Counted from the stretch's first letter, positions 17,995-27,175 are shown. The stretch is 64,000 nt of DNA from Aureitalea sp. L0-47 (GCF_026126405.1 NZ_JAFMTQ010000015.1:1-64000); one strand, 5' to 3'. A program made the numbers and translations. The notes: a model not told the origin generated them from the sequence alone.

Positions 17995-18170
17995 GTTACT
18001 GCCTACACTAGTATTATTTTTGGTAAACTCAACACGAATTCTTTAAAAAGGGTGAGTTGAAGTTGTAAGAGCGCGCCGCCATTGAGCGGATTTTCGACCA
18101 GCTTGTTAGCCCTAAACTTGTTTTTAAGGAGTTTATTCAAAATGCAATTATTAGTGTAGGCTTTTTTTTT
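17995..18170 (+). ncRNA. ssrS: 6S RNA (6S-Flavo type)
   Basis: The gap between zapA and rny holds a long-range terminal helix: GCCTACACTA at 18001-18010 pairs with TAGTGTAGGC at 18152-18161, directly followed by nine Ts. The enclosed ~140 bases form further stems, with an open central region as in 6S RNA. The product binds RNA polymerase holoenzyme and mimics an open promoter. Identity rests on the position after zapA, the terminal helix plus terminator, and knowledge that a flavobacterial 6S form (6S-Flavo) occurs here. The exact 5' end is uncertain. Confidence 0.78.
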
Positions 18171-18263
18171 GACTAAGATTTACCTGGCTTTAAGGCAATT
18201 AAACGCCGAATCACCAGGGATGAACCGATCCCCCTAATCGAGGGATCTAAAACATTGACACAA

Positions 18264-19829
18264 ATGGACGATATGATATTATACGCTATAAGTGGCGCGG
18301 TAGGAGGAATCGTTGGATTCATCGTTGCCAAACTACTAGAGCGAAATAATGCTTCTAGAGTGATAAAACAAGCCAGGAAAACGGCATCTTCCATCGTAAA
18401 GGAAGCTAAAGTAGAATCGGAAGCACTCAAGAAAGACAAAATATTACAAGCCAAGGAGAAATTCATTGAATTAAAGTCGGAACACGAGAAGGTCATTCTC
18501 AATCGCGAGAAGAAGATTTCAGAAGTAGAAAAAAGAGTACGCGATAAAGAATCACAAGTATCCAGCGAACTCTCCAAAAGCAAGAAAATAAATGCCGAAT
18601 TCGATAACAAACGCAAAGATTACGAAGAACGCCTGAAATACCTTCAGAAAAAGCAAACGGAGGTAGAGAAACTACACAGAAGCCAGATAGAACAGCTGGA
18701 GGTGATCTCCAGTCTCTCTGCTGAAGATGCCAAGACACAGCTTATTGAAAGCCTCAGGGAAGAGGCTAAGACAGATGCCATGGCGTATATCCAGGCCTCA
18801 ATGGAGGAGGCGAAGCTCACTGCACAACAAGAGGCTAAGAAGATCGTGATCAATTCCATTCAACGAATAGGTACGGAAGAAGCTATTGAGAATTGTGTCT
18901 CCGTATTCAACCTGGAAAGCGATGATGTAAAAGGAAGGATCATTGGTAGGGAAGGACGAAATATTCGTGCTATCGAATCGGCAACAGGCGTAGAGATCAT
19001 CGTGGACGACACTCCTGAGGCAATTATCCTTTCCTGTTTCGATTCCGTGCGACGTGAAGTCGCACGATTGTCGCTGCACAAATTAGTGACGGACGGCCGT
19101 ATTCACCCAGCCAGGATCGAAGAAGTGGTTAGAAAAACTTCCAAACAGATAGAAGAAGAGATCATAGAGGTTGGAAAGCGAACAGTTATCGACCTTGGGA
19201 TCCACGGACTCCATCCGGAGCTTATTAAGTCGGTGGGGCGCATGAAATACCGTTCGTCTTACGGACAAAACCTCTTGCATCACTCTCGAGAGGTAGCTAA
19301 GCTCTGTGGAGTAATGGCGTCAGAACTAGGTCTGAATCCTAAACTGGCTAAAAGAGCAGGCTTACTGCACGATATTGGGAAAGTTCCTGAATCCGAAACG
19401 GAAGTGCCACACGCCATTCTTGGGATGCAATGGGCCGAAAAATATGGAGAAAAACCCGATGTTTGCAATGCTATCGGGGCTCACCACGACGAAATTGAAA
19501 TGACCAATTTGTTGTCGCCTATCGTCCAGGTTTGCGATGCTATAAGCGGTGCACGACCGGGGGCAAGAAGGCAGGTGCTGGATTCTTACATTCAGCGTTT
19601 GAAAGACCTGGAAGCCATAGCATTTGGTTTTACAGGGGTCAACAAAGCCTACGCCATTCAGGCTGGGCGTGAATTGCGCGTGATGGTAGAAAGTGAGAAG
19701 GTGAGTGACGAAAAAGCGGCTCAACTGTCCTTCGAGATCTCTCAAAAGATACAGACAGACATGACCTATCCCGGTCAGGTTAAAGTTACCGTAATACGGG
19801 AAACAAGGGCGGTTAATGTGGCGAAATAA
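18264..19829 (+). CDS. rny: Ribonuclease Y
   Basis: A 521-residue membrane-anchored endoribonuclease that starts mRNA decay. Order: an N-terminal membrane helix (about 4-24), a long coiled coil (about 35-190), a KH RNA-binding domain with [15 protein letters not shown] (about 220-235), and an HD domain with the metal-binding LLHDIGK and GAHHDE motifs. Length and layout fit the family. I use the ATG at 18264 ([10 protein letters not shown]). The leader between the 6S terminator and the gene contains a six-bp hairpin (GATCCC at 18227-18232 with GGGATC at 18242-18247). Confidence 0.93.
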   Translation: MDDMILYAISGAVGGIVGFIVAKLLERNNASRVIKQARKTASSIVKEAKVESEALKKDKILQAKEKFIELKSEHEKVILNREKKISEVEKRVRDKESQVSSELSKSKKINAEFDNKRKDYEERLKYLQKKQTEVEKLHRSQIEQLEVISSLSAEDAKTQLIESLREEAKTDAMAYIQASMEEAKLTAQQEAKKIVINSIQRIGTEEAIENCVSVFNLESDDVKGRIIGREGRNIRAIESATGVEIIVDDTPEAIILSCFDSVRREVARLSLHKLVTDGRIHPARIEEVVRKTSKQIEEEIIEVGKRTVIDLGIHGLHPELIKSVGRMKYRSSYGQNLLHHSREVAKLCGVMASELGLNPKLAKRAGLLHDIGKVPESETEVPHAILGMQWAEKYGEKPDVCNAIGAHHDEIEMTNLLSPIVQVCDAISGARPGARRQVLDSYIQRLKDLEAIAFGFTGVNKAYAIQAGRELRVMVESEKVSDEKAAQLSFEISQKIQTDMTYPGQVKVTVIRETRAVNVAK

Positions 19830-19847
19830 ACGATTAAAGTCTGTTTT

Positions 19848-19896
19848 TTGTCATTCTGAATTCAATTCAGAATCTGAATCAAGTTCATATTGACAA
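19848..19896. repeat. GTCATTC-type intergenic inverted repeat, copy 1
   Basis: TTGTCA (19848-19853) and TGACAA (19891-19896) bound a short element. Inside is a perfect 21-base palindrome: ATTCTGAATT (19853-19862), C, AATTCAGAAT (19864-19873). The same arms occur at 37739-37759. Confidence 0.7.
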
Positions 19897-19926
19897 GTTC
19901 CATGCGGATTTGGTTCATTCTTTTGC

Positions 19927-20874
19927 TTATTCGTCATAAATATTGGTATACCCTTTCTCCGGGGCCTCGAAGAATTTACCTGTGATGTACCGATAGTTCC
20001 TGTCCAGGGAGGCAATCCTTTCCATGTCATCAGAATCCAATTCTAGGTTTCCGGCTTTGAAGTTCGATTCAATATGTGAAGGACTGGTAGATTTCGGAAT
20101 CACCGAAGTGCCGCGATTCACATGCCAGCCTATCAAAACATTAGCTGGTGTAACACTGTGTTTGTCGGCAATATCCCGGATCGTTTCTAACTCGAAAAGA
20201 TCGGGTTCATTCTCACCTTTCATACTGCTGTCACGATCTCCGGATCCAAGAGGAGAGTAGGCTGTGAGCAAGATATTTTCCTTTTTACAATAATCGTACA
20301 AGCCATTCTGCTGAAGTAAAGGATGAAGCTCTACCTGGTTCACTTCCGGCTGATAGTTAGCCGTTTGCTTAAGCTCTTCAAGTTTCCTGGTACTGAAGTT
20401 TGATACACCGATATGCTTCGATAATCCTTTATCATAAGCTGCTTCCATTTGTTTCCAGGTACTACCTATCGGGCATTCGTCCAGTGAAATGTAATCATCC
20501 GGTCCACCTGGGAAGAAAACATCTTTTTTAAAGGCTACTGGCCAGTGAATGAGATAAAGGTCCAGATAATCCAGTTTAAGCTTTCTAAGGCTCTCTTTTA
20601 GCGCGGGTAACACATCTTCAGGTTGATGTTCGTTATTCCATAATTTAGATGTAATAAATAGATCTTCCCGCTTTATTTTTCCTTCGGAAAGAACCTCTTC
20701 GATTGCTTCACCAATTTCCGATTCATTTTGATATACTGCTGCTGTATCAATGTGCCGCATTCCGGCGTTGATTGCATCTTTAACGGCTTTATTTACGGTA
20801 TCTCCTGTAGCCTTCCAGGTACCGAGGCCAACGGCATGCATGCTATCGCCATTCGCGAATTTGAGCGTTTTCAT
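19927..20874 (-). CDS. Aldo/keto reductase
   Basis: A 315-residue NAD(P)H-dependent oxidoreductase of the AKR family, a TIM barrel. The catalytic tetrad is visible: Asp in RHIDTAAVYQNE with its Tyr, Lys in ITSKLWN, and His in YLIHWPVAF. The C-terminal IPKSTSPSHIESNF motif binds the NADP phosphate. Substrate is probably a sugar or carbonyl compound and cannot be specified. The last 60 residues and length fit aldehyde reductase-type members. It is monocistronic. Confidence 0.9.
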   Translation of the reverse strand: MKTLKFANGDSMHAVGLGTWKATGDTVNKAVKDAINAGMRHIDTAAVYQNESEIGEAIEEVLSEGKIKREDLFITSKLWNNEHQPEDVLPALKESLRKLKLDYLDLYLIHWPVAFKKDVFFPGGPDDYISLDECPIGSTWKQMEAAYDKGLSKHIGVSNFSTRKLEELKQTANYQPEVNQVELHPLLQQNGLYDYCKKENILLTAYSPLGSGDRDSSMKGENEPDLFELETIRDIADKHSVTPANVLIGWHVNRGTSVIPKSTSPSHIESNFKAGNLELDSDDMERIASLDRNYRYITGKFFEAPEKGYTNIYDE

Positions 20875-20947
20875 AGTATGTAATTTGATTTACTTGAAGG
20901 TACGAATTCAGAAGAAAATCTACATAAAATTAAGGTTAAAATTCGTA

Positions 20948-21850
20948 TTAATTATCCTTTCTCGGATGGTATCTGTTTATCACCTCAGTGAGATGTCTCT
21001 TATCAATATGCGTATACACTTCGGTTGTCGTAATACTCTCATGACCGAGCATCTGCTGAATGGCTCTTAAATCGGCACCGTTTTCCAGCAAATGAGTGGC
21101 AAAGGAATGGCGAAACGTATGTGGACTGATTGTTTTTTGGATCCCGGCTTTTTCCGTTAGCTGCTTAACAATTGTGAAGATCATGGCACGTGTGAGTCCA
21201 TTGCCTCTTCGGTTAAGAAACAGTGTATCTGCGGATTCAGGTTTGATTGGTTCGTGAACACGAATCTCTTTTCTGTACAGTTCTATATAACGGATAGTGT
21301 TGCTGCCAATGGGTACGAAGCGCTGTTTGTCTCCTTTTCCTGTTACCTTGATAAAACCTTCCTCGAAAAATAGGTCGGATATCTTCAAATTGATCAATTC
21401 CGAAACGCGAAGGCCACAACCGTAGAGTGTTTCGATTATTGCGCGATTGCGTTCGCCCTGGGGTTTGCTGAGATCAATAGCAGCGATTAGCTGATCGATT
21501 TCGGCAATGGATAGCGTATCTGGAAGTTTTCGGCCAATCTTAGGACTCTCGATGAGTTCCATGGGATTGTCCTTCCGAAGATCTTCAAAAATCAAATAGT
21601 TGAAAAACCCTCTAAGGCCGGATATGATCCTGCTTTGGGAACGGGGATTGACTTCCTTTGCGATAGTATAAATAAATTGCTGAAGTGTTTCTTCTGAAAT
21701 GCTAACGGGTGTTACCTCAATACTATTTGCTGAAAGCCAATCGGAGAGTTTTCCTATATCCAGGGCATAATTTGCTATTGAGTTATCGGAAAGCCCACGC
21801 TCCAGGCGTAAATAATCCAGATAATCTTTTCTGAAGGTGTTCCAGCTCAT
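20948..21850 (-). CDS. xerD: Tyrosine recombinase XerD
   Basis: A 300-residue site-specific recombinase. The N-terminal SAM-like core-binding domain (about 1-90) precedes the catalytic domain with Arg in GCGLRVSEL, the HTFRHSFATHLL box (H-x-x-R), the second His in MLGHESITTT and the nucleophilic Tyr in EVYTHID. Length and motifs fit the housekeeping dimer-resolution enzyme (XerD type, acting with a XerC at dif), not a phage or transposon integrase; no attachment site or cargo is nearby. Confidence 0.88.
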   Translation of the reverse strand: MSWNTFRKDYLDYLRLERGLSDNSIANYALDIGKLSDWLSANSIEVTPVSISEETLQQFIYTIAKEVNPRSQSRIISGLRGFFNYLIFEDLRKDNPMELIESPKIGRKLPDTLSIAEIDQLIAAIDLSKPQGERNRAIIETLYGCGLRVSELINLKISDLFFEEGFIKVTGKGDKQRFVPIGSNTIRYIELYRKEIRVHEPIKPESADTLFLNRRGNGLTRAMIFTIVKQLTEKAGIQKTISPHTFRHSFATHLLENGADLRAIQQMLGHESITTTEVYTHIDKRHLTEVINRYHPRKDN

Positions 21851-21879
21851 TGATTTCGTTGAATGGTGTTAATTTACTA

Positions 21880-21909
21880 TTTGTTTTAAGAATATTGTAC
21901 CTATTTTTG
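21880..21909 (+). promoter_or_regulatory. Promoter of the first beta-barrel gene (TTTG-N18-TATTTTTG)
   Basis: TTTG at 21880-21883 and TATTTTTG at 21902-21909 with 18 bases between, an exact match to the Bacteroidota consensus. It lies 34 bases before the ATG at 21944. Confidence 0.75.
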
Positions 21910-21943
21910 CGTTACTTAAATCGATAAACTTAAATCAACTTTC

Positions 21944-22492
21944 ATGAAAAAGATCATTTTAGCTTTCATCTGTACAGCATTCTTTACAATAGGAACAAAT
22001 GCCCAGGGTGTAGACTTTGGTGTAAAAGCGGGTGTTAACTTTTCCAGTATCACCGATGCCAGTGGACTCTCCAACAGAACCGGATTTGTTGCTGGTGTAT
22101 TCGTAGGCGGAAAACTAAACGACAACCTAGGGATTCAAGGAGAACTTCTTTATTCCCAACAGGGTGCCGAGTTTGAACTTGGAGAATTTAACCTTGACTA
22201 TGTAAATGTTCCTGTGCTTGTTAAATATTATGTGGCCCAGGGTCTTAATATCCAGGCGGGACCTCAATTCGGAGTCTTGGTTAACGATGAAGCACAAACC
22301 GTAATAGGTGAAGTAATTAACGATATTGCAACGAACAACTTCGATATTTCCGGAGTTGTTGGAGCCGGATACGATTTTCCGTTTGGAATTCGTGTGAGCG
22401 GACGATATAACTTCGGTTTGAATGATGTTCCCGAAATGGGTAACGGAAAAAACAGCGTTGTTACGCTGGCCGTAGGTTATTCATTCCTATAA
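21944..22492 (+). CDS. Small outer-membrane beta-barrel protein (PorT/OMP_b-brl_2-like)
   Basis: A 182-residue protein with a signal peptide (MKKIILAFICTAFFTIGTNAQ) and a C-terminal barrel of short beta strands ending in VTLAVGYSFL. The GVDFGVKAGVNFSSITD start of the mature chain is shared with the gene at 23292, so the two are paralogues. Own promoter and terminator. Function unknown; family members are porin-like. Confidence 0.82.
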   Translation: MKKIILAFICTAFFTIGTNAQGVDFGVKAGVNFSSITDASGLSNRTGFVAGVFVGGKLNDNLGIQGELLYSQQGAEFELGEFNLDYVNVPVLVKYYVAQGLNIQAGPQFGVLVNDEAQTVIGEVINDIATNNFDISGVVGAGYDFPFGIRVSGRYNFGLNDVPEMGNGKNSVVTLAVGYSFL

Positions 22493-22514
22493 ACTGATTT
22501 TTTAAATTTTACTT

Positions 22515-22540
22515 AAGCAGTCTTCGGACTGCTTTTTTTA
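22515..22540 (+). terminator. Terminator after first beta-barrel gene (UUCG loop)
   Basis: AAGCAGTC (22515-22522), a TTCG tetraloop (22523-22526) and GACTGCTT (22527-22534), followed by a T tract. The UUCG loop makes this an unusually stable hairpin. Confidence 0.92.
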
Positions 22541-22644
22541 TGTTTCTTTGTTAACAACTCTCTTAGTAAATAGTGCAAATGCCGTATTTTATTCTATAAA
22601 AATGGTTTGTAGCTTTAACTTGTTTAATCATAATCTTAAAACGT

Positions 22645-23154
22645 ATGAAAAAATTACTTTTAATCGTAGCAGTTGTTTGCTTGGGTATTAGTGCAAATGC
22701 TCAGAATCAATTTAGAGCCGGAATCAGCGGTGGTCTCCCTATAGGCGATGCTGGAGATCTGGCAACATTTGCCATAGCGGTAGATCTTGGATACTTGTTC
22801 GAAATATCCGAAAATTTTGATGTTGGTGTTACCACGGGTTACTCTCATTCCTTTGGAGATACCTTTACAGAAACATTTGGTCCCCTCACTGTTGAAGTCG
22901 ATGTAGAAGATGTACAGTTCATTCCCATCGCGGCTTCTGGAAGATTTGAAGTTGCTCCAAGTTTTACTTTGGGTGCCGATGTTGGATATGCCCTTGGCGT
23001 CAACGACGGAAATGATGGAGGATTCTATTATTCTCCGAGGGCTCAATACAGTGTGTCCGAGGCTATTGATATTGTAGCTGCCTTTCGCGGTGTTTCCGTT
23101 GATGGAGGAAGTTGGGATATTATCTCAGCCGGTGTAGAATTCGGAATAGATTAA
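22645..23154 (+). CDS. Outer-membrane beta-barrel protein
   Basis: A 169-residue protein with a signal peptide (MKKLLLIVAVVCLGISANAQ) and a barrel of about eight strands. The mature part is acidic (calculated from many Asp/Glu) and ends in VEFGID. It is the second of four adjacent genes of this type, with its own terminator. No clean TAnnTTTG was found before it. Function unknown. Confidence 0.78.
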   Translation: MKKLLLIVAVVCLGISANAQNQFRAGISGGLPIGDAGDLATFAIAVDLGYLFEISENFDVGVTTGYSHSFGDTFTETFGPLTVEVDVEDVQFIPIAASGRFEVAPSFTLGADVGYALGVNDGNDGGFYYSPRAQYSVSEAIDIVAAFRGVSVDGGSWDIISAGVEFGID

Positions 23155-23176
23155 TTTTCCGTGTAAAACAGTAAAG

Positions 23177-23200
23177 AGCGGTGATTTCACCGCTTTTTTT
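23177..23200 (+). terminator. Terminator after second beta-barrel gene
   Basis: AGCGGTGA (23177-23184) pairs with TCACCGCT (23187-23194) around a two-base turn, followed by seven Ts. Confidence 0.9.
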
Positions 23201-23258
23201 ATATCATTGATATATAGACAACTATGATTTTTATCATAGTCTTTAACAATAAAATATC

Positions 23259-23266
23259 TAGTTTTG
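23259..23266 (+). promoter_or_regulatory. -7 element TAGTTTTG of third beta-barrel gene
   Basis: An exact TAnnTTTG match, 25 bases before the ATG at 23292. No clear -33 TTG is seen at the usual distance. Confidence 0.65.
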
Positions 23267-23291
23267 CTTAATTAACATAACAATTTATATC

Positions 23292-23918
23292 ATGAAAAAA
23301 ATTCTTATGCTTGCTGCGATCGCAGTATTTTCTTTAGCTACAGTACAAGCTCAGGGAGTGAGTTTTGGTGCTAAAGCCGGTGTGAACTTTGCTACTATCG
23401 GTGGAGATGAAACAGATGACATTGACGGCCGCACGGGTTTCTATGTTGGTGGAGTTGTAGAAATTCCTGTGAATGACTTTTTCTCTGTACAACCCGAAGT
23501 AGTTTATTCCGCACAGGGAGCGAAAACAAAATTTTCTGAAACGATTCTTGATGAAACTTTTTCCGGTGAATCCACCGTTAAATTAGATTACATAAATATC
23601 CCGATAATCGGAAAGTTTTATGTAGTGGAGGGTTTAAGCCTGGAGGCCGGACCGCAGATTGGATTCAATATCAATGCGATGGATGAATTTGAAGTGTCCG
23701 GATTAGGCATGTCCGAGTCAGGTGAAGAAGATATTTCTGAATTTGTTTCTGGTACCGACTTCGCGATAGCGGCTGGAGCATCGTATAAACTGCCTAACGG
23801 ATTGTTTTTCAGTGCTCGCTACAACGTTGGTCTATCCGATATTAACGATGATCCTGAATTTGATGACATCTCTAATCAGAACAATGTTATTCAATTAGGA
23901 GCTGGTTTCTTATTCTAA
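23292..23918 (+). CDS. Small outer-membrane beta-barrel protein (OMP_b-brl_2-like)
   Basis: A 208-residue protein with a signal peptide (ending AQ) and a barrel resembling the product at 21944, with the shared GVSFGAKAGVNFATI opening, the EVVYSAQGA and YINIPIIGKFYVVEGLSLEAGPQIG segments, and an aromatic C-terminus GAGFLF. It has a longer acidic loop (SGLGMSESGEEDISEF) than its paralogue. Own promoter and terminator. Function unknown. Confidence 0.82.
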   Translation: MKKILMLAAIAVFSLATVQAQGVSFGAKAGVNFATIGGDETDDIDGRTGFYVGGVVEIPVNDFFSVQPEVVYSAQGAKTKFSETILDETFSGESTVKLDYINIPIIGKFYVVEGLSLEAGPQIGFNINAMDEFEVSGLGMSESGEEDISEFVSGTDFAIAAGASYKLPNGLFFSARYNVGLSDINDDPEFDDISNQNNVIQLGAGFLF

Positions 23919-23940
23919 GAGATAATATCTTAGGAACTAA

Positions 23941-23970
23941 AAGCAGGATCCAACGATCCTGCTTTTTTTT
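23941..23970 (+). terminator. Terminator after third beta-barrel gene
   Basis: A ten-bp stem (AAGCAGGATC at 23941-23950, GATCCTGCTT at 23955-23964) with a four-base loop and a T tract to 23970. Confidence 0.92.
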
Positions 23971-23984
23971 ATGGATAAAAAATG

Positions 23985-23992
23985 TAATTTTG
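23985..23992 (+). promoter_or_regulatory. -7 element TAATTTTG of fourth beta-barrel gene
   Basis: An exact TAnnTTTG match just after the previous terminator and 21 bases before the ATG at 24014. Confidence 0.65.
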
Positions 23993-24013
23993 AACAACAA
24001 ATAAAATCTATCT

Positions 24014-24505
24014 ATGAAAAAATTTATATTCTTCTTTGCAGTGTTGGCCGGAAGCTACACGATGACGGCTCAAGGATTCGGAGGTGCCATATCCGGGGGT
24101 TATCTAAGCGAGATCGAAGGTTTCGGTGGAACTGTGGACCTTGTTTACAATATTGACGAGAAATGGAGCGTGGCAACAGATGCAACTTATTCCGTTGCGG
24201 ATTCGGGCCCTACGAGGAACAAATGGTTCATCGTAGACCTTAATGCCAGGTATAAAGTGTTCGATGAAGCCTATCTTCTGGGTGGAGGTGAATACCTTAG
24301 TATTACACTAAAATCGGGCGGATTGGGCGCAGGTTCCATAGGCCCTGAGATCGAGACTACTAACAGTGAATTCGGATTCAATGCCGGAGCAGGATATAAG
24401 TATAAGATCATCGACAATGTTAGCGTGTTTACCGAGGTAAAATATGTGATCATTGATCCCGCGGGATATTTCCACGCAAGGCTTGGTTTGCATTTCGATT
24501 TCTAA
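24014..24505 (+). CDS. Outer-membrane beta-barrel protein
   Basis: A 163-residue protein with a signal peptide (MKKFIFFFAVLAGSYTMTAQ) and a Gly/Tyr-rich barrel ending RLGLHFDF, the usual aromatic terminus for outer-membrane insertion. It is the last of four consecutive barrel genes and shares only overall architecture with the others. Own promoter and terminator. Function unknown. Confidence 0.78.
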   Translation: MKKFIFFFAVLAGSYTMTAQGFGGAISGGYLSEIEGFGGTVDLVYNIDEKWSVATDATYSVADSGPTRNKWFIVDLNARYKVFDEAYLLGGGEYLSITLKSGGLGAGSIGPEIETTNSEFGFNAGAGYKYKIIDNVSVFTEVKYVIIDPAGYFHARLGLHFDF

Positions 24506-24524
24506 ATTCAGAAAAAATATTTTT

Positions 24525-24554
24525 AAAATTCGGGGTTAGCGCTCCGAATTTTTT
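24525..24554 (+). terminator. Terminator after fourth beta-barrel gene
   Basis: AAAATTCGG (24525-24533) pairs with CCGAATTTT (24544-24552), followed by Ts. It ends only a few bases before the -7 element of aroQ. Confidence 0.85.
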
Positions 24555-24560
24555 ATTCTA

Positions 24561-24568
24561 TATATTTG
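24561..24568 (+). promoter_or_regulatory. -7 element TATATTTG of aroQ, abutting the start codon
   Basis: An exact TAnnTTTG match only four bases (AAAC) before the aroQ ATG, directly after the preceding terminator. Transcription is predicted to start at the start codon. Confidence 0.65.
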
Positions 24569-24572
24569 AAAC

Positions 24573-24989
24573 ATGAAGATCATTATCATCAACGGACCCA
24601 ACCTAAATCTCCTTGGTAAGCGTGAGACGGATATCTATGGAGATATGCCTTTCGAGGAATACTTTGATATTCTGAAGAACAAGTTCGACTGGTTTGATTT
24701 GGAATACTACCAAAGCAATATTGAAGGTGAACTTATCGATAAGATCCAGGAAGTTGGTTTCTCATACGATGGTATTATTCTAAACGCAGCAGCCTTCACA
24801 CATACTTCTGTAGGACTGCGAGATGCCATTGCCGCGATCGAAACCCCCGTGGTGGAAGTACATATCTCCAACACATCAAATCGGGAGGAATTTCGTCATA
24901 ACTCCTTTATAACTCCGGTGGCCAGGGGTGTGATTATGGGCTTCGGACTTCAAAGCTACGAGTTGGCCGTGCAATCCTTTATCAAATAA
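24573..24989 (+). CDS. aroQ: Type II 3-dehydroquinate dehydratase
   Basis: A 138-residue enzyme of the shikimate pathway that converts 3-dehydroquinate to 3-dehydroshikimate; the family forms dodecamers. Conserved features are NGPNLNLLGKRETDIYG near the N-terminus (catalytic Arg and Tyr), the NAAAFTHTS substrate loop and EVHISN with the catalytic His. Slightly shorter than the usual ~145-150 residues but complete. It is alone on its strand between terminators. Confidence 0.93.
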   Translation: MKIIIINGPNLNLLGKRETDIYGDMPFEEYFDILKNKFDWFDLEYYQSNIEGELIDKIQEVGFSYDGIILNAAAFTHTSVGLRDAIAAIETPVVEVHISNTSNREEFRHNSFITPVARGVIMGFGLQSYELAVQSFIK

Positions 24990-25013
24990 AAAAGCGCCCT
25001 TTCGGACGCTTTT
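24988..25013. terminator. Terminator between convergent aroQ and lpdA
   Basis: AAAAGCG (24990-24996) pairs with CGCTTTT (25007-25013); the inner stem has one mismatch. A- and T-tracts on either side suit both convergent genes. Confidence 0.7.
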
Positions 25014-25034
25014 ACACTTTATGTTCAGCTTTGG

Positions 25035-26411
25035 CTACAGGTGAATTACTTCATCGTAGGCATCGGCAACGGCTTCCATTACCGCCTCACTCATAGTAGG
25101 GTGGGGGTGAATTGCTTTTAGCACTTCGTGACCCGTGGTTTCCAGTTTTCTCGCTACAACCGCTTCAGCGATCATGTCAGTAACACCGGCACCTATCATG
25201 TGGCAACCTAACCACTCACCGTATTTGGCATCGAAGATCACCTTCACAAATCCGTCTTTAGTTCCTGCGGCACTGGCCTTACCACTTGCCGAGAACGGGA
25301 ATTTACCCACTTTAATATCGTAACCGGCTTCCTTGGCCTGTGCTTCGGTTAGGCCTACACTGGCAATTTCCGGGCTTGTATAGGTGCATCCGGGAATATT
25401 TCCGTAATCGATAGGCTCAACATGAATACCGGCAATCTTCTCCACACAGGTAATACCTTCGGCAGAAGCAACGTGCGCAAGGGCAGGACCCGGAACTACA
25501 TCACCAATAGCGTAGTATCCAGGGATATTCGTCTGGTACCAGTCGTTCACCATGATCTTTCCTTTATCGGTAACAATACCTACATCCTCCAGTCCGATAT
25601 TTTCTATATTGGAAGCTATTCCCACTGCAGATAAAACCACATCGGCCTCAAGAACCTCTTCACCCTTTTTAGTTTTAACTGTGGCTTTTACTTTTTTTCC
25701 TGAAGTATCCACACTTTCTACTGAAGAGTTCGTCATTACCTTGATCCCGGACTTTTTGAAGATACGTTCGAATTGCTTGGAAACTTCTTCATCTTCCAGC
25801 GGTACAAGGTTAGGAAGGAATTCAACGATGGTAACATCGGTACCCATTGAATTATAGAAGTTTGAAAATTCTACTCCAATGGCTCCGCTTCCTACAACCA
25901 GCATACTTTTTGGCTGAGTTTTAAGCGTCATGGCTTCACGGTAACCAATAACTTTTTTACCATCCTGTGGAAGACTAGGGAGCTCACGAGATCGGGCTCC
26001 GGTAGCAATAATAATATGATCTGCGGAATATTCTTTACCATCAACTTCCACCTTTTTTCCGGGTTTCAACTTCCCAAAACCATCGATCACGTCGATTTTA
26101 TTCTTTTTCATCAGGAACTGAACCCCTTTGCTCATTCCATCGGCTACTCCTCGGCTTCGTTCTACTACTTTGTTGAAGTCCTTGTCGGCTTCTTTAACGG
26201 TTAGGCCATAGTCTTCTGCATGCTTCAAATATTCGAATACCTGGGCACTTTTCAGAAGTGCTTTGGTGGGGATACATCCCCAGTTAAGACATACACCTCC
26301 CAGGTTTTCCTTTTCAACAATAGCTGTTTTTAAACCTAACTGAGATGCCCTGATGGCAGTTACGTAGCCTCCCGGACCACTACCTAGAACTATAATATCG
26401 TATTTGCTCAT
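25035..26411 (-). CDS. lpdA: Dihydrolipoyl dehydrogenase (E3)
   Basis: A 458-residue FAD-dependent disulfide oxidoreductase, the E3 of 2-oxoacid dehydrogenase complexes and the glycine cleavage system. The FAD motif GSGPGGYVTAIRA (10-22), the redox disulfide in GGVCLNWGCIPTKA, the NAD-binding VVGSGAIGVEF and the C-terminal catalytic HPHPTMSE are all visible. No E1/E2 genes are adjacent. It converges on aroQ. Confidence 0.95.
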   Translation of the reverse strand: MSKYDIIVLGSGPGGYVTAIRASQLGLKTAIVEKENLGGVCLNWGCIPTKALLKSAQVFEYLKHAEDYGLTVKEADKDFNKVVERSRGVADGMSKGVQFLMKKNKIDVIDGFGKLKPGKKVEVDGKEYSADHIIIATGARSRELPSLPQDGKKVIGYREAMTLKTQPKSMLVVGSGAIGVEFSNFYNSMGTDVTIVEFLPNLVPLEDEEVSKQFERIFKKSGIKVMTNSSVESVDTSGKKVKATVKTKKGEEVLEADVVLSAVGIASNIENIGLEDVGIVTDKGKIMVNDWYQTNIPGYYAIGDVVPGPALAHVASAEGITCVEKIAGIHVEPIDYGNIPGCTYTSPEIASVGLTEAQAKEAGYDIKVGKFPFSASGKASAAGTKDGFVKVIFDAKYGEWLGCHMIGAGVTDMIAEAVVARKLETTGHEVLKAIHPHPTMSEAVMEAVADAYDEVIHL

Positions 26412-26493
26412 TTCCTGAAATTAGTGTCGTTATTAGAGGAAACGAATTTACGAAATGTAAGCGTAATGAGGAAGATTACAAGTTTTTTTTAAC

Positions 26494-26718
26494 CTAGCGT
26501 ACTTTTACAAGTACATAGCCATTTCGGGTCTTTCGATAACGGTTACCGTTCCAGGTGTAGTAGCGCCTTCCCTTAATAACCACCACTTTGTGATTCCGGG
26601 GAGCCTTCTTCACTACGACAACTCTAGTGTTTTGTGTGGGAGTAGTTGTAACCACGCGTTTTGCGCAACTTGTATAAAGTATGGTACATAACCCGAAGAG
26701 TAGTAGAATACGTTTCAT
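26494..26718 (-). CDS. Small basic lipoprotein, unknown
   Basis: A 74-residue protein with a lipobox (ILYTSC, cysteine at 18). The mature ~56 residues are highly basic with YTWNGNRYRKTRNGY near the C-terminus, a pattern like short SH3-like or DUF-type envelope segments. It lies 49 bases after the MsrB gene on the same strand and may be read with that operon. I do not recognise the family. Confidence 0.65.
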   Translation of the reverse strand: MKRILLLFGLCTILYTSCAKRVVTTTPTQNTRVVVVKKAPRNHKVVVIKGRRYYTWNGNRYRKTRNGYVLVKVR

Positions 26719-26767
26719 AGTAGTCGATTTTCTGTTCGATACTATGACGAAATTTGTAGGAAAAGGT

Positions 26768-27175
26768 TTAATTTTCCTTTTCCTCGAAGTCTACTGAAAG
26801 CGAATTCACGCAATATCGCTGGCCGGTAGCAGTGGGTCCATCGTTAAAGACATGCCCCAGGTGACTGCCGCAATTGGCACAAAGTATCTCGGTGCGAATC
26901 ATTCCGTGTGTCGTATCCCTAATATATTCCACGGTTCCTTCGATGGCTTGGTCAAAAGAGGGCCAGCCACAGCCACTGTCGAATTTACTGCTACTATCAA
27001 AAAGCTGGGTTTTGCAAGCCCCACAGGCGTATAATCCCTTGTCGTATTTGAGATTGTATTCACCCGTAAACGGGCGCTCTGTTCCCTTTAAGCGTAGTAT
27101 TCGGTAGCGCTCAGGGCCCAGCTCCTCAAGCCACTCTTCTTCTGTTTTGTGAATCGGATATTGTTTTTCTGCCAT
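26768..27175 (-). CDS. msrB: Peptide-methionine (R)-S-oxide reductase, cytosolic
   Basis: A 135-residue MsrB that reduces methionine-R-sulfoxide in proteins. The zinc site is C51/C54 and C99/C102, the catalytic cysteine is C122 in [11 protein letters not shown], and the resolving cysteine C69 is present (DSGCGWPSF). No signal peptide, so cytoplasmic. Its ATG shares one base with the stop of the upstream, exported MsrB (TAATG), so the two are coupled. Confidence 0.93.
   Translation of the reverse strand: MAEKQYPIHKTEEEWLEELGPERYRILRLKGTERPFTGEYNLKYDKGLYACGACKTQLFDSSSKFDSGCGWPSFDQAIEGTVEYIRDTTHGMIRTEILCANCGSHLGHVFNDGPTATGQRYCVNSLSVDFEEKEN

Noticed and set aside
20948-21850. Possible integrase of a mobile element
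   Set aside because: Motifs and length are those of the housekeeping XerD; no attachment site, cargo or tRNA target is near.
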